Source of the DNA: an uncultured Rhodocyclaceae bacterium
GTDB taxonomy: Bacteria > Pseudomonadota > Gammaproteobacteria > Burkholderiales > Rhodocyclaceae
DNA length: 64,000 nt
Direction of reading: 5' to 3'
Assembly: GCA_907163075.1 (NCBI GenBank)
Contig: CAJQTY010000001.1
Span: forward strand, 1,178,001-1,242,000
This document shows, piece after piece, positions 43,722 through 53,647 of the stretch. The translations under genes and the position numbers were made by a program. Each line of letters begins with the position of its first letter. Positions within the stretch are counted from its first letter, which is position 1. The notes below the pieces were generated by a model, which did not search any database, had not been told where the DNA came from, and was given only the letters and a program-made list of their open reading frames with translations.

Positions 43722-44147
43722 ATGCTCATGAATGCCCCCAACCCGACCGAAAATCGAAGCCAGAATGCACGTGCGCTGCTCAGAACACTGCAGGAAAATT
43801 TTGCGGTGTTTCGCGAGTACTCACCGCTGGCCATCGGTATTGACAAGCAACTCCTCGCGCAATTGCCCGAGCTTGACCGCAAAACCCTGCGCATCGCGCT
43901 GGGCATGCATACCCACTCGCTCCGCTATCTCAAAACAATGGAGAAAGCGCCCCACCGGCTCGATCTTGCGGGCAATTCAGCCGAAGAAGTGATCGAAGAG
44001 CACCGCAGTCATGCTGCTCTAGTCCTGCGTGAACGCTTCAAAAAGGACGCCGAACGGCGCAAGGCTCAACGCGAGGCAGAAGCGCTGGAGTTACAGCGAG
44101 CCGAGAAACTCAAACAACTGCTCGGCAAATTCGGCAAGAGCAAATAG
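43722..44147 (+). CDS. ProQ/FinO-domain RNA chaperone
   Basis: The start at 43722 (MLMNAPNPTEN) gives 141 residues; 43674 would add 16. ProQ/FinO fold at about 10-100 (LLRTLQENFAVFREYSPLAI, ALGMHTHSLRYLKTM, RLDLAGNSAEEV), then a basic coiled-coil tail (ERFKKDAERRKAQREAEALE). Binds structured small RNAs and mRNA 3' ends. The strong upstream hairpin may be its own regulatory target, which is inference. It is the only clear RNA-chaperone gene in the window. Confidence 0.9.
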   Translation: MLMNAPNPTENRSQNARALLRTLQENFAVFREYSPLAIGIDKQLLAQLPELDRKTLRIALGMHTHSLRYLKTMEKAPHRLDLAGNSAEEVIEEHRSHAALVLRERFKKDAERRKAQREAEALELQRAEKLKQLLGKFGKSK

Positions 44148-44183
44148 ACTACTCCAGCGCCTCCGGCAAGCAGGCAGAGCCGA

Positions 44184-44339
44184 TCAACTGAGCCTTTTGT
44201 TGTTTCTCATCTCTGCCTCTTCTTCGTGCATCTTCCTGCTGTAGAAGCGCGAAAACCAGATTGCCATACAAATTATGAACACGATACCAATCAAACTAAA
44301 GAGTCCGATATCGCTTGTAAATAGCATTTTCCAGGCCAT
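44184..44339 (-). CDS. DUF3149 small membrane protein of the cco cluster
   Basis: 51 residues: MAWKMLFTSDIGLFSLIGIV, one TM helix (about 12-31), then a charged tail (RKMHEEEAEMRNNK). This is the DUF3149 pattern, often found after ccoG/ccoH in Betaproteobacteria. It starts 3 bases past the ccoH stop with a good ribosome site (GGGGAGGT inside the ccoH end). Role in oxidase assembly is only inferred from its position. Confidence 0.8.
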   Translation of the reverse strand: MAWKMLFTSDIGLFSLIGIVFIICMAIWFSRFYSRKMHEEEAEMRNNKRLS

Positions 44340-44341
44340 TA

Positions 44342-44902
44342 TTACCTCCCCTTGTTTTGAGAATTACCACCGGAACCCACTACCGCCCTTGCCTCGGCCG
44401 GCAACCGCACCGACGTGTCTTTTTCAATAAACCAGTCGCCGGTCAAACGCCACTCGCTGCTCACGTCCTCCAGGGCGATATGCCAGCGGCCAGCGAGCCT
44501 GGCACCCAGTTTGCCCGTATAAAACCCGGTGCCATCGGCACGCAAGAGAACGTTCTGATCAAGCCCGGAACGGGTCGGATGAGTAATGCGCAACTTAAGG
44601 ACTTCCGCCAGCACGGCGTCCGGCATACCACGTAACAGAACCCGAACCTCCGAACCATCTGCACTCTGCATCACTTCGGCCTGCAAGCCAAGACTGACAG
44701 CTTTCTGGTCACGGGCCGTCACCTGGTTTACCGCCAGACCCTGTTTGTAGTAATCGTCATCAACCAGGCCATCATTGCTGACGACCGCCAGATAAGTCGT
44801 AATCACTCCGGCTACGATGACAATAAATGGCCCCAGCATGAGCAGCCACGGACCGCGATAACGGTACCAGGGCAATATTTTTTTAGGAAGACTGTCGTTC
44901 AT
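44342..44902 (-). CDS. ccoH: FixH/CcoH family cbb3 assembly protein
   Basis: 186 residues: one TM near 20-42 (WLLMLGPFIVIVAGVITTYL), then the FixH domain with DDYYKQGLAVNQ and a periplasmic beta-domain. It helps insert copper or stabilise CcoN during oxidase assembly. It overlaps ccoG by ATGA. Confidence 0.88.
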   Translation of the reverse strand: MNDSLPKKILPWYRYRGPWLLMLGPFIVIVAGVITTYLAVVSNDGLVDDDYYKQGLAVNQVTARDQKAVSLGLQAEVMQSADGSEVRVLLRGMPDAVLAEVLKLRITHPTRSGLDQNVLLRADGTGFYTGKLGARLAGRWHIALEDVSSEWRLTGDWFIEKDTSVRLPAEARAVVGSGGNSQNKGR

Positions 44903-46314
44903 GGCATGAAGAAAGTTGTTTTCTCGCGTGCTGCGATTTTGTCATGATTCATCGCTCTGATTTCAAAAAGAATCTTGTTGGAGCCCTTGCTTGCGACTCC
45001 GTCTTCGACTGACGCAACAACAAGAACTTTCTTGTTGGACGCCGCTGGTACCTCAATGATCCGCTCGCCTGAAATGTCAATACCTTCGACCCCGCTGACA
45101 CTGATAGCGTACCGATGCGCCATCTCGTCGGTATTCATGATGTGCAAGGTGAAGACGTTCTCGATTCGTCCGTCATCCGCCTCGCGGTAGAGCGTCGAGC
45201 GGTCACGCAAGACATCGACCTTCAATGGAATGCGGGTAGTCAGACTCCAGACGGTCGCGGCAACGATCAGCAGCAGGATCGAGGTATAAAGTATGGTACG
45301 CGGCCGCATCAGATGGGCGAGAATATCGCGCGGCGCGTAGTGCTTGGCCATCGCATTTTCGGTGGAGTAACGCACCAGGCCGCGCGGGTAACCCACCTTG
45401 TCCATCACCGTATCGCAAGCATCGATGCAGGCGGCACAGGCAATGCATTCGTACTGCAGGCCGTTACGAATATCAATACCGGTCGGGCAGACCTGTACGC
45501 AGATCCCGCAATCGACGCAATCGCCGAGATTACTGGTCTTCGCGTCAATACCCTTTTTGCGCAACGCGCGCGGTTCGCCGCGTTCGGCATCATAAGTAAT
45601 GATCAAGGTATCCGGATCGAACATGACACCCTGAAAACGCGCGTAGGGGCACATGTATTTGCAAACCTGCTCGCGCATGAAACCGGCCATCAGGTACAGG
45701 AAGGCCGCATAGAACAGTATCCAGAATATTTCCCAAGAGCCGAGCGTATGGTTGACCATCGAAACTACGAGTTCCTTGACCGGCGTAAAGTAGCCGACGA
45801 AAGTGATACCCGTCCACAACGCCACCAGTAGCCAGACTGAATGCTTGGCAAGCTTTATACGGAATTTGCGCGAATTCATTGGCTGCGCGTCGAGTTTCAT
45901 GCGCGCCGGCCGCTCGCCCTCGACCTTGCGCTCGATCCACATGAACAACTCGGTATAGACCGTCTGCGGGCAGGCATAACCGCAAAAGAGCCGCCCACCG
46001 ACCGCTGTCACCAAAAACAGCAAATACGCTGAAATGACCAGCAGGACAGCCAGATAGATCGCGTCCTGCGGCCAGAAAACCATGCCGAAAATATAGAACT
46101 TGCGCTCGACCAAATGGAAGAGAACGGCCTGGCGCCCGCTCCAGTCGATCCAGCATAGACCATAGAACAGGGCTTGAGTAAAGAACACCATACCCCAGCG
46201 CCAGTTATTGAAAAGCCCCTTGACGCTGCGTGCATAAACCGTCTTGTGCTTCTCGTACAATCCCGACGTATTGATGACGACAGGTTTGCCAGGGTTGCTT
46301 ACCGCTTTGTTCAT
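44899..46314 (-). CDS. ccoG: cbb3 oxidase accessory protein CcoG (FixG/RdxA)
   Basis: 471 residues with about five TM segments and two [4Fe-4S] clusters (CVDCGICVQVCP, CIACAACIDACD). Related to copper reductases of cbb3 biogenesis. The C-terminal part is an Ig-like periplasmic domain. A terminator separates it from ccoP, so it has its own promoter. Confidence 0.95.
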   Translation of the reverse strand: MNKAVSNPGKPVVINTSGLYEKHKTVYARSVKGLFNNWRWGMVFFTQALFYGLCWIDWSGRQAVLFHLVERKFYIFGMVFWPQDAIYLAVLLVISAYLLFLVTAVGGRLFCGYACPQTVYTELFMWIERKVEGERPARMKLDAQPMNSRKFRIKLAKHSVWLLVALWTGITFVGYFTPVKELVVSMVNHTLGSWEIFWILFYAAFLYLMAGFMREQVCKYMCPYARFQGVMFDPDTLIITYDAERGEPRALRKKGIDAKTSNLGDCVDCGICVQVCPTGIDIRNGLQYECIACAACIDACDTVMDKVGYPRGLVRYSTENAMAKHYAPRDILAHLMRPRTILYTSILLLIVAATVWSLTTRIPLKVDVLRDRSTLYREADDGRIENVFTLHIMNTDEMAHRYAISVSGVEGIDISGERIIEVPAASNKKVLVVASVEDGVASKGSNKILFEIRAMNHDKIAAREKTTFFMP

Positions 46315-46416
46315 GTTATCCAGTCCTAATCAATTTCAGAATTACACGATACTCTTATATTCTATACAAGAGACCATGCAATTGTGCCATCGATCAAATA
46401 CGAACTTTGCTCAAAA

Positions 46417-46452
46417 TCAAAAAAAAGCGGGGCAACCCAAGTTGCCCCGCTT
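46417..46452 (-). terminator. Intrinsic terminator after ccoP
   Basis: Stem AAGCGGGGCAAC / GTTGCCCCGCTT (12 bp, loop CCAA) followed on the minus strand by a T run. It ends the ccoNOQP transcript before ccoG. Confidence 0.92.
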
Positions 46453-46466
46453 GCTTTCCAAGAAAA

Positions 46467-47399
46467 TCAGTTCTTCTCGGTGCCCGTGCTCAGACCCAGC
46501 ACATAAGCAGAAAGCAGATGTATCTTGGCGTCGCCAAGAAACTCCTTCCAGGCCGGCATTTTGTTGGCACGCCCCGCGGTAATCGTTTCGACAATCTTGG
46601 CCTCGGAACTGCCGTACAGCCAGACCTTGTCCGTCAGGTTGGGAGCCCCGAGTGCTTGCATGCCCTTGCCATCCTGACCGTGACAGGCAAAGCACACGGC
46701 CTCGTACTTCGTCTTACCCTTGGCCGCGAGTTCACTGTTATTCGACAGCCCCGAGAGCGATCGGACGTAATTGGCAACTTCCTTGGCACCGGATTCTCCA
46801 CCAACCGCATCCGGGTTGCCGCCATAGGGCGGCATCATGCCCATACGACCGTTCGCAATGGTTTCCACAATCTGTTCCGGTGCACCGCCCCACTGCCAAT
46901 CCTTGTCGGTAAGATTCGGAAAACCCTTATCTCTCGAACCTTGGGCAGCGGCACCATGACACTGCATACAATAGGTCTGAAACAGGCGTCCGCCCATTTC
47001 CATGGCCTCCTTGTCAGCGGCTACGGCCTTTAGATCCATCTTCAGATACTTGTCGAATAGCGGCTTGACCTTGGCGTCCATGCTGTCGACTTCCTTCTTG
47101 TGCTCATTGGCCGACGACCAGCCGAACACGCCCTGAAAACGGCCGAAAGTTGGATACAAAACGCCGTAAACCAAGGCAAATACAACGGTGAGGTAAAACA
47201 GCCACATCCACCACCTGGGCAGCGGATTATTGTACTCGGCCAGCGTTTCGTCCCACACGTGCCCCGTCGTGTCTGTCGTCTCAGCACCGGCCGGATGGTG
47301 GATGCTTTGTGACCAGAGGAAGGCGCCGCAAGCAAGGATACTTACCAGCACAATAAGGATGACATACCAGTTCCAGAACTCACTTACAAAATCGCTCAT
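46467..47399 (-). CDS. ccoP: cbb3 cytochrome c oxidase subunit III (diheme)
   Basis: 310 residues: N-terminal TM region (about 10-85) and two cytochrome c domains with CMQCH (144-148) and CFACH (236-240). Accepts electrons from soluble c-type cytochromes and passes them to CcoO/CcoN. It overlaps ccoQ (ATGA). Confidence 0.97.
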   Translation of the reverse strand: MSDFVSEFWNWYVILIVLVSILACGAFLWSQSIHHPAGAETTDTTGHVWDETLAEYNNPLPRWWMWLFYLTVVFALVYGVLYPTFGRFQGVFGWSSANEHKKEVDSMDAKVKPLFDKYLKMDLKAVAADKEAMEMGGRLFQTYCMQCHGAAAQGSRDKGFPNLTDKDWQWGGAPEQIVETIANGRMGMMPPYGGNPDAVGGESGAKEVANYVRSLSGLSNNSELAAKGKTKYEAVCFACHGQDGKGMQALGAPNLTDKVWLYGSSEAKIVETITAGRANKMPAWKEFLGDAKIHLLSAYVLGLSTGTEKN

Positions 47400-47593
47400 G
47401 ATGTTTTCCTTTGTTCGTTGCGCGAGGAAAGGCCGAGTTCAATCCGATCCGCTTCCTCTTCCGCAAAAGGCAAGTTGGCAGCTTCTGCAAAGCGCTGTTT
47501 GTTGCTCTTTAAGCCATAAGCCCACCAAATGATGCCCAAAAAAGTCAGCATGGAGACTACCGTGACGATGGATCTCAGATCGTTGATATCCAT
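47396..47593 (-). CDS. ccoQ: cbb3 oxidase subunit IV
   Basis: 65 residues, one TM helix (about 8-28, IVTVVSMLTFLGIIWWAYGL) and a charged tail. Stabilises the complex. Lies 4 bases after ccoO. Confidence 0.9.
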   Translation of the reverse strand: MDINDLRSIVTVVSMLTFLGIIWWAYGLKSNKQRFAEAANLPFAEEEADRIELGLSSRNEQRKTS

Positions 47594-47597
47594 GGCT

Positions 47598-48212
47598 TTA
47601 CTTGGCGCCTTTCAGTTCGAGCCCCATGCCTTGCAGATAGGCGACCAGAACGTCCAGTTCGGTCTTGCCTTCAAGCTGCTTGCTGGCGCCAGCAATTTCC
47701 TCGTCGCTATAGGGCACACCCACAGCTCGCAAGGCAGTCATCTTGGCCCCAATGGTCGAGGCGTCGACCGCGGCCTTGCTGAGGAAGGCGTAAGCCGGCA
47801 TGTTTGACTCGGGAACCACATCGCGGGGATTGATCAGGTGAGCGCGATGCCACTCGTCGGAGTAACGGCCGCCGACCCGATGCAAATCCGGGCCAGTACG
47901 CTTCGACCCCCACTGGAACGGGTGGTCATACACGAACTCGCCGGCCACCGAGTAATGACCATAGCGCTCTGTCTCGGCGCGGAACGGACGGATCATCTGC
48001 GAGTGGCAGTTGTAACAACCTTCTCGGATATAGATGTCGCGTCCGGATAACCGCACCGGGTCGTAGGGCTTCAAACCTTCAACCGGAGTCGTTGTCGATT
48101 TTTGGAAAAAGAGCGGGACAATCTCGAGCAGCCCGCCCCAAATGATGACCAGAACTGTCAGGACGATCAGCAAGCCGACATTACGTTCTATTGAATCGTG
48201 CGTAAGTTTCAT
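47598..48212 (-). CDS. ccoO: cbb3 oxidase subunit II (monoheme)
   Basis: 204 residues: TM anchor (about 12-32) and one heme site CYNCH (66-70) with the Met ligand further on. Follows ccoN by 18 bases. Confidence 0.97.
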   Translation of the reverse strand: MKLTHDSIERNVGLLIVLTVLVIIWGGLLEIVPLFFQKSTTTPVEGLKPYDPVRLSGRDIYIREGCYNCHSQMIRPFRAETERYGHYSVAGEFVYDHPFQWGSKRTGPDLHRVGGRYSDEWHRAHLINPRDVVPESNMPAYAFLSKAAVDASTIGAKMTALRAVGVPYSDEEIAGASKQLEGKTELDVLVAYLQGMGLELKGAK

Positions 48213-48230
48213 TTTATTGGATCCTCCCTG

Positions 48231-49673
48231 TTATGCGTGATGACCGGCCGGAACCAGCACAGGTGCATCAACCGTACTTCCGCCCGCCATCGTCTTGAAC
48301 ATGTTGTAGGCCATGATCAGCATGCCCGACAGGAACAGTACTCCACCCACCAGACGGATCGCATAGAACGGGTAGGTCACCTTGACCGTTTCGACGAAGC
48401 TGTAAGCCAGCGTGCCATCGGCGTTGCCCGATCGCCACATCAGGCCCTGCATCACGCCGGAAATCCACATCGAAGCGATATAAAGCACGATACCGATGGT
48501 CGCCACCCAGAAGTGCACCGTCATCAGTTTGACACTGTGCATCTCGGGTTTTCCGAAGAGGCGCGGCAACAGGTAGTACATCGAGCCGATCGTGACCATG
48601 GCCACCCAACCCAGCGCTCCGGAGTGCACGTGACCGACGGTCCAGTCGGTGTAGTGCGACAGCGCATTCACGGTCTTGATCGACATCATCGGCCCTTCGA
48701 AGGTCGACATGCCGTAGAAGGAAAGCGAGGTGATCAGGAACTTGAGGATCGGATCGTCGCGCAGCTTATGCCAGGCACCCGACAGCGTCATGATGCCGTT
48801 GATCATGCCGCCCCAGGACGGTGCCAGCAGAATCAGCGAGAAGACCATACCGACCGATTGCGTCCAGTCCGGCAGTGCCGTGTAGTGCAGGTGGTGCGGG
48901 CCGGCCCACATATAGGTGAAGATCAGCGCCCAGAAGTGCACGACCGACAGACGGTACGAATACACGGGACGTCCGGCCTGCTTCGGGACAAAGTAGTACA
49001 TGAGGCCGAGGAAGCCGGCCGTCAGGAAGAAGCCTACGGCGTTGTGGCCGTACCACCACTGGACCATTGCGTCCTGAACACCGGCGTAGGCCGAGTAGGA
49101 CTTGGGCGTCAGGATGCCGGCGGCGAAAACTGGAATCTCGGCACTATTGACCAGATGCAATACCGCGACGGTCAGAATCATGGAGCCGAAGAACCAGTTG
49201 GCCACATAAATGTGACTGACTGTTCGCTTGGCGATCGTTCCGAAAAACACAATGGCGTAGGAAACCCAGACCACCGTGATCAGGATGTCGATCGGCCACT
49301 CAAGCTCGGCGTACTCCTTGCCGGTTGTAAAACCCAGCGGCAGGGACAGTGCGGCAAGGAGAATCACCAGTTGCCAGCCCCAGAAGGTGAAGGCGGCCAG
49401 ACCGCCGGCGAAAAGACGGGCGTGACTTGTACGTTGAACAATGTAATACGAAGTTGCAAAAAGCGCGCAACCGCCGAAAGCAAAAATTACCGCATTCGTA
49501 TGGAGCGGACGCAAACGACCGTAAGACAACCACGGCCCGAAATTAAGTTCAGGCCAAACCAGCTGCGCGGCAATTATGACGCCGACCAGCATGCCGACGA
49601 TGCCCCAGATAACCGTCATCACGGCAAATTGCCGCACAACCTTGTAGTTGTACGTAGATTGAATTTCCGACAT
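48231..49673 (-). CDS. ccoN: cbb3 oxidase catalytic subunit I
   Basis: 480 residues from ATG 49673 ([13 protein letters not shown]), which has the ribosome site AGGGAGGTAGG; an in-frame ATG at 49709 is less likely. Twelve TM helices with the heme b/b3 and CuB histidines (for example in [26 protein letters not shown]-like and HVHSGALGW). High-affinity terminal oxidase for microaerobic respiration. A perfect FNR box lies about 105 bases upstream. Confidence 0.97.
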   Translation of the reverse strand: MSEIQSTYNYKVVRQFAVMTVIWGIVGMLVGVIIAAQLVWPELNFGPWLSYGRLRPLHTNAVIFAFGGCALFATSYYIVQRTSHARLFAGGLAAFTFWGWQLVILLAALSLPLGFTTGKEYAELEWPIDILITVVWVSYAIVFFGTIAKRTVSHIYVANWFFGSMILTVAVLHLVNSAEIPVFAAGILTPKSYSAYAGVQDAMVQWWYGHNAVGFFLTAGFLGLMYYFVPKQAGRPVYSYRLSVVHFWALIFTYMWAGPHHLHYTALPDWTQSVGMVFSLILLAPSWGGMINGIMTLSGAWHKLRDDPILKFLITSLSFYGMSTFEGPMMSIKTVNALSHYTDWTVGHVHSGALGWVAMVTIGSMYYLLPRLFGKPEMHSVKLMTVHFWVATIGIVLYIASMWISGVMQGLMWRSGNADGTLAYSFVETVKVTYPFYAIRLVGGVLFLSGMLIMAYNMFKTMAGGSTVDAPVLVPAGHHA

Positions 49674-49776
49674 GGACCTACCTCCCTTTTCATTTAAACC
49701 AAAATGCAAGAACTGGCCGCTTGAATGACAACCTCGTAAACACCTTTTAACAATAGTGTTATTTTAACCACAAAAT

Positions 49777-49790
49777 TTGATATAGATCAA
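49777..49790. promoter_or_regulatory. FNR/ANR box upstream of ccoN
   Basis: TTGAT-ATAG-ATCAA, a perfect match to the FNR consensus, centred at about 49783.5. If it is a class II site (-41.5), transcription of ccoN would start near 49742. Fits microaerobic induction. Confidence 0.9.
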
Positions 49791-49833
49791 TTCAGCGCAT
49801 GCGTGCGCACCAAACAAATCCTTGCCAATCCGG

Positions 49834-50004
49834 TCACCCGGCCTTGCCGGAGCTATCGTCGTGCTTGTCCTTGTCCATCAGTATCCGGTACCCCGGCCCT
49901 TCCAGATCGTCATACTGTCCGCTACGCAGCGACCACCAAAAGGCGATGCCGATTATGAAAACCAGAATAACCGATAAGGGTACAAGGAGATACATAATTT
50001 CCAT
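49834..50004 (-). CDS. ccoS: cbb3 oxidase maturation protein CcoS
   Basis: 56 residues: MEIMYLLVPLSVILVFIIGI is one TM helix, then FWWSLRSGQYDDLEGPGYRI, the CcoS/FixS signature. Its ATG overlaps the ccoI stop (TGATG). Confidence 0.93.
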   Translation of the reverse strand: MEIMYLLVPLSVILVFIIGIAFWWSLRSGQYDDLEGPGYRILMDKDKHDDSSGKAG

Positions 50005-52448
50005 CAAAACTCCCTGTGTCTCTGTAAGCGAAGCGAATTCAGCACGACCAGCAGCGAACTGCCGGACATGCCGATGCCGGCCATCCACGGCGTGATGAAA
50101 CCGAGCATGGCCATCGGCAGCGCGACCAGGTTATAGGCGAACGACCACAGCAGATTTTGCCGGATAACGCGCAATGAACGACGCGCGACGGCGAATCCTC
50201 GCCACAGATGATCGAGATTTTCCGAAAGCAGCACCAGATCGGCCTGCGTCCGCGCCAGGTGCGAGCCGCCGCCCATGGCCACCGACACCTGGGCCTGCGC
50301 CAGCACCGGGGCGTCATTGACCCCGTCTCCGATCATCGCCACGACGGCCCCGCCGGCCTGCAGGCGGCTGACATAGTCGTGCTTGCCCTGCGGCGTGACG
50401 CCGGCTTCGACGTCGTCGATACCGAGCGCCAGCGCCACCTTGTCGGCGACCGGCGCCGCGTCGCCGCTGAGCAAGCTTACGTGCCGCCCGTCGGCACGCA
50501 GTTTGGCGACCGTTGCCGCCGCTTCCGGCCGAATTTCATCGCCGAAGCGGAACAGCGCCAGCCAGCCCGCGCCACCGCCCAGGGCGATTACCGTATCACT
50601 GCTGGCAACGAAGGCGCGCGCCGCGTCCGGCAGCGGCCGGTCAAACAGCGCCGACACATAATCCGGACGCCCGACGCGCACCGCGTCGCCCTGATGCAGC
50701 GCATCGATCCCGCTGCCAGGTTCGTTCGACACTTCGGTCACCAGCGGCAGGCCGATGCCGGCCGCCGCCTCGCGCAGCGCGGCCCCGATCGGATGCTCGG
50801 ACGCCTGTTCGACGGCGGCTGCCAGCGCCAGGCACGACTCCCGGTCGAGTCCGCCGAGCGGCAAGACATCCAGCAGCGTCATCTGGCCGGTGGTCAGCGT
50901 CCCGGTCTTGTCGAACACAAAGTGCGTGGCCCGCGCCAGCGTCTCGATGGCGTGGCTGCGCGTTACCAGCAGGCCGGCCCGCGCCATGGCGCCACTGGCC
51001 ACCGTCAGCGCCACCGGCGTCGCCAGCGACAAGGCGCAGGGACAACTCACCACCAGCACGGAAACCGTTATCCACAAGGCCTTCGCCGGGTCGACAAACC
51101 ACCACGTCAGGGCCACAGCGGCGGCAATCAGCAACAGGGCCAAAATGAAGTGGCCGGCGATACGATCGGCGATCTCGACGATGCGCGGCTTTTCCATCGC
51201 CGCGCGTTCCATCAGCCGGATGATCGCCGACAGCCGCGTCGCCTCACCCACCTGCTCGACCTCGATGAACAGCGGGCTCTCCATGTTGACCGCGCCGCCG
51301 GTTACCGCCGAGCCCGGATGCTTGGCAACCGGCGCGCTTTCCCCGGTAAGCAGCGACTCGTCGGCGCAGCTGACCCCGGCGAGCACGTGACCATCGGCCG
51401 GAATCGTCTCGCCCGGCTTGACCAGCACCACGTCGCCGGGTTCAAGCTCGGCGGCCATGACTTGCTCCGGCGATTGATTCCGCGGATAGCCGGCAATACG
51501 CGCGGCAAGGGACGGCATCAGCCGGGCCAGCGCTTCGGTGACGCTTACCGCGCGCTGGCGCGCCGTCATTTCAAGGAAGCGCCCGCCGAGCAGGAAGAAA
51601 ACGAACATCGTCACCGAGTCGAAATAGACCTCGCCCGATGCCGTCAGCGTCGCCCACACACTGGCCGCAAAAGCCGCTCCGACACCCAGTGCGACCGGTA
51701 CGTCCATGCCCACCCGACGCATTCGGAGGTCGCGCCAGGCGCCGCGAAAAAAGGGTGCGGCCGAGTACACCACGACGGGAATGGTCAGCGCCAGGCTCGC
51801 CCAGCGCAGCAGCGATTCGATATCGGGCGCCATGTCGCCCACCCCGGCGACATAGACCGGGAAGGCGTACATCATTACCTGCATCATCCCGAAACCAGCC
51901 ACGAATACCCGCCACAGGGCGCCGCGTCGCTCCTTGCGCGCCAGTTCCTCGTGCTTCGCCGCATCGTAGGGATAGGCGCGATAGCCGATGGCCGCGATCG
52001 CCGCCAGGATGCCGGACAATTGTATCCGGCGCTGATCCCAGCGCACGCGGGCGCGCCGTGTCGCAAAATTGATCTCGACGCCGCTCACTCCCGGGAGTTG
52101 GGCCACGTGCCGCTCGTTCAGCCAGATACACGCGGAGCAGGTAATCCCCTCGATGATCAGCGACGCCTCGCGCTCGCTTTCGCCAAGCACGCGCACGAAG
52201 CTCTTCTGGAAATCGGCGTTGTCATAGAGCTTGAGTCCCTCGAGAACGGCTGGCAGCGCCTCGCGCGGAGAGTCCGGCAAGGCATCGCGGTTGCGGTAAT
52301 AATCGGCCAGCCCGTTGTCCACGATCGCCTGCGTCACGGCGTGGCAGCCGATACAGCACATGGCCCGTGGCTGATCGTCGATGTTCACCGACAAGTCGAC
52401 GTCAGGCGGTACCGGCAACCCGCAGTGGTAGCATTTTTCGTGACTCAT
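50004..52448 (-). CDS. ccoI: Copper-translocating P-type ATPase CcoI/FixI
   Basis: 814 residues. N-terminal Cys-rich segment (CYHCGLP, CCIGCHAV), HMA domain with GITCSAC, eight TM helices, CPC copper motif (SCPCALSLA), phosphorylation site DKTGTLT and hinge GDGVNDAP. Exports copper for the CuB site of cbb3 oxidase. It leads ccoS; both precede ccoNOQP on the same strand. Confidence 0.97.
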   Translation of the reverse strand: MSHEKCYHCGLPVPPDVDLSVNIDDQPRAMCCIGCHAVTQAIVDNGLADYYRNRDALPDSPREALPAVLEGLKLYDNADFQKSFVRVLGESEREASLIIEGITCSACIWLNERHVAQLPGVSGVEINFATRRARVRWDQRRIQLSGILAAIAAIGYRAYPYDAAKHEELARKERRGALWRVFVAGFGMMQVMMYAFPVYVAGVGDMAPDIESLLRWASLALTIPVVVYSAAPFFRGAWRDLRMRRVGMDVPVALGVGAAFAASVWATLTASGEVYFDSVTMFVFFLLGGRFLEMTARQRAVSVTEALARLMPSLAARIAGYPRNQSPEQVMAAELEPGDVVLVKPGETIPADGHVLAGVSCADESLLTGESAPVAKHPGSAVTGGAVNMESPLFIEVEQVGEATRLSAIIRLMERAAMEKPRIVEIADRIAGHFILALLLIAAAVALTWWFVDPAKALWITVSVLVVSCPCALSLATPVALTVASGAMARAGLLVTRSHAIETLARATHFVFDKTGTLTTGQMTLLDVLPLGGLDRESCLALAAAVEQASEHPIGAALREAAAGIGLPLVTEVSNEPGSGIDALHQGDAVRVGRPDYVSALFDRPLPDAARAFVASSDTVIALGGGAGWLALFRFGDEIRPEAAATVAKLRADGRHVSLLSGDAAPVADKVALALGIDDVEAGVTPQGKHDYVSRLQAGGAVVAMIGDGVNDAPVLAQAQVSVAMGGGSHLARTQADLVLLSENLDHLWRGFAVARRSLRVIRQNLLWSFAYNLVALPMAMLGFITPWMAGIGMSGSSLLVVLNSLRLQRHREF

Positions 52449-52714
52449 TGCCGCTCGGTTCTACGACCCGGAAATAAAAGAGCGCCGGCTTTCCGCCCGC
52501 GCCCCAAGGAGCGAGGAGTATATGTCAGTTCCGTAGTGTACGGATCGTCCCGGGAAGATGAGCCGGGCTACGCGGCCGTCAACGCGCCCGGCGACGGTGG
52601 ACGGCCCGCCTGTCGTTGCGTCGTCGTGCTCGTCGTGCTCGTCACGCCAGAAAGCCGGCGCGAAAGCCGTTATAATTCAGCCCTTTTCCGTTTTTACCCC
52701 GACCCCCCATCCCG

Positions 52715-53638
52715 ATGCTCGTTTATCGCGGTTTTTCTCAGACAGCGCCCACCGCCACTGTACTCACCATCGGCAATTTCGATGGCGTACACCTTGGCCA
52801 TCGTGCGCTTCTCGCCCGGCTGAAAGCCATCGCCGAGCAAGACAACCTGCTGCCAGCGGCGCTTACCTTCGAGCCGCACCCGCGCGAGTTCTTTGCCCCC
52901 GAGTCGGCACCGGCACGCCTGTCCACCCTGCGCGAAAAACTCGAACTGATCGCCGACGAGGGCGTGGCAATGGCCTGGGTCTGCCGCTTCAACGCCCGGT
53001 TTGCCGCTCTTTCGGCAGAGGAATTCATCGCCCGCCTGCTGATCGGCAGCGCGCGCGTCAAGCATCTGATCATCGGCGACGACTTCTGTTTCGGCGCCGG
53101 GCGCCGCGGCAACTTTGCCATGCTGCGCGCCGCCGGCGAAGAATTCGGTTTTCAGGTTGAAGCCATGCGCAGCGTCACGCTAGCCGGCCAACGCGTGTCA
53201 AGTTCGGCGGTGCGCAGCGCACTGGCGGCCGGGCAGATGGAACAGGCCGCTGGCCTGCTCGGCCGCCCGTACTCGATCGACGGCCGGGTGGTGCATGGCA
53301 ACAAGCTGGGCCGCCAGTTCGGCTTTGCCACCGCCAACATCCGTATCAAGCACGACCCACCGCCACTGCTCGGCGTCTTCGCCGTCGAAGTCAAGGGCGT
53401 CAACGGCCTGACGCTCAAGGGCGTGGCGAATCTCGGTTTCCGCCCGAGCATCGATCGGGTTCTGCGACCCTTGCTCGAAGTGCACCTCCTCGACTTCGCC
53501 GGCGACATCTACGGCCGCCACCTTAACGTCCGCTTCGTACACAAGCTGCGCGACGAAATGAAATTCCCCAACTTCGACGCGTTGAAGGCACAAATCGCCA
53601 GCGACGTCGAAGCCGCAAAAAACCATTTCAAGCTTTGA
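52715..53638 (+). CDS. ribF: Bifunctional riboflavin kinase/FAD synthetase
   Basis: 307 residues (E. coli 313). N-terminal nucleotidyltransferase (GNFDGVHLGHRALL, about 19-32) makes FAD; the C-terminal riboflavin kinase domain (about 185-305) makes FMN, with GRQFGFATANIR. A TATAAT at 52670-52675 may be its promoter. Heads the ribF-ileS-lspA-fkpB-ispH operon, the same order as in E. coli. Confidence 0.96.
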   Translation: MLVYRGFSQTAPTATVLTIGNFDGVHLGHRALLARLKAIAEQDNLLPAALTFEPHPREFFAPESAPARLSTLREKLELIADEGVAMAWVCRFNARFAALSAEEFIARLLIGSARVKHLIIGDDFCFGAGRRGNFAMLRAAGEEFGFQVEAMRSVTLAGQRVSSSAVRSALAAGQMEQAAGLLGRPYSIDGRVVHGNKLGRQFGFATANIRIKHDPPPLLGVFAVEVKGVNGLTLKGVANLGFRPSIDRVLRPLLEVHLLDFAGDIYGRHLNVRFVHKLRDEMKFPNFDALKAQIASDVEAAKNHFKL

Positions 53639-53647
53639 GTAAATGCC

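Noticed and set aside
50208-52823. 871-codon plus-strand open frame
   Set aside because: Antisense to ccoI, rich in Arg/His/Gln, no family features.
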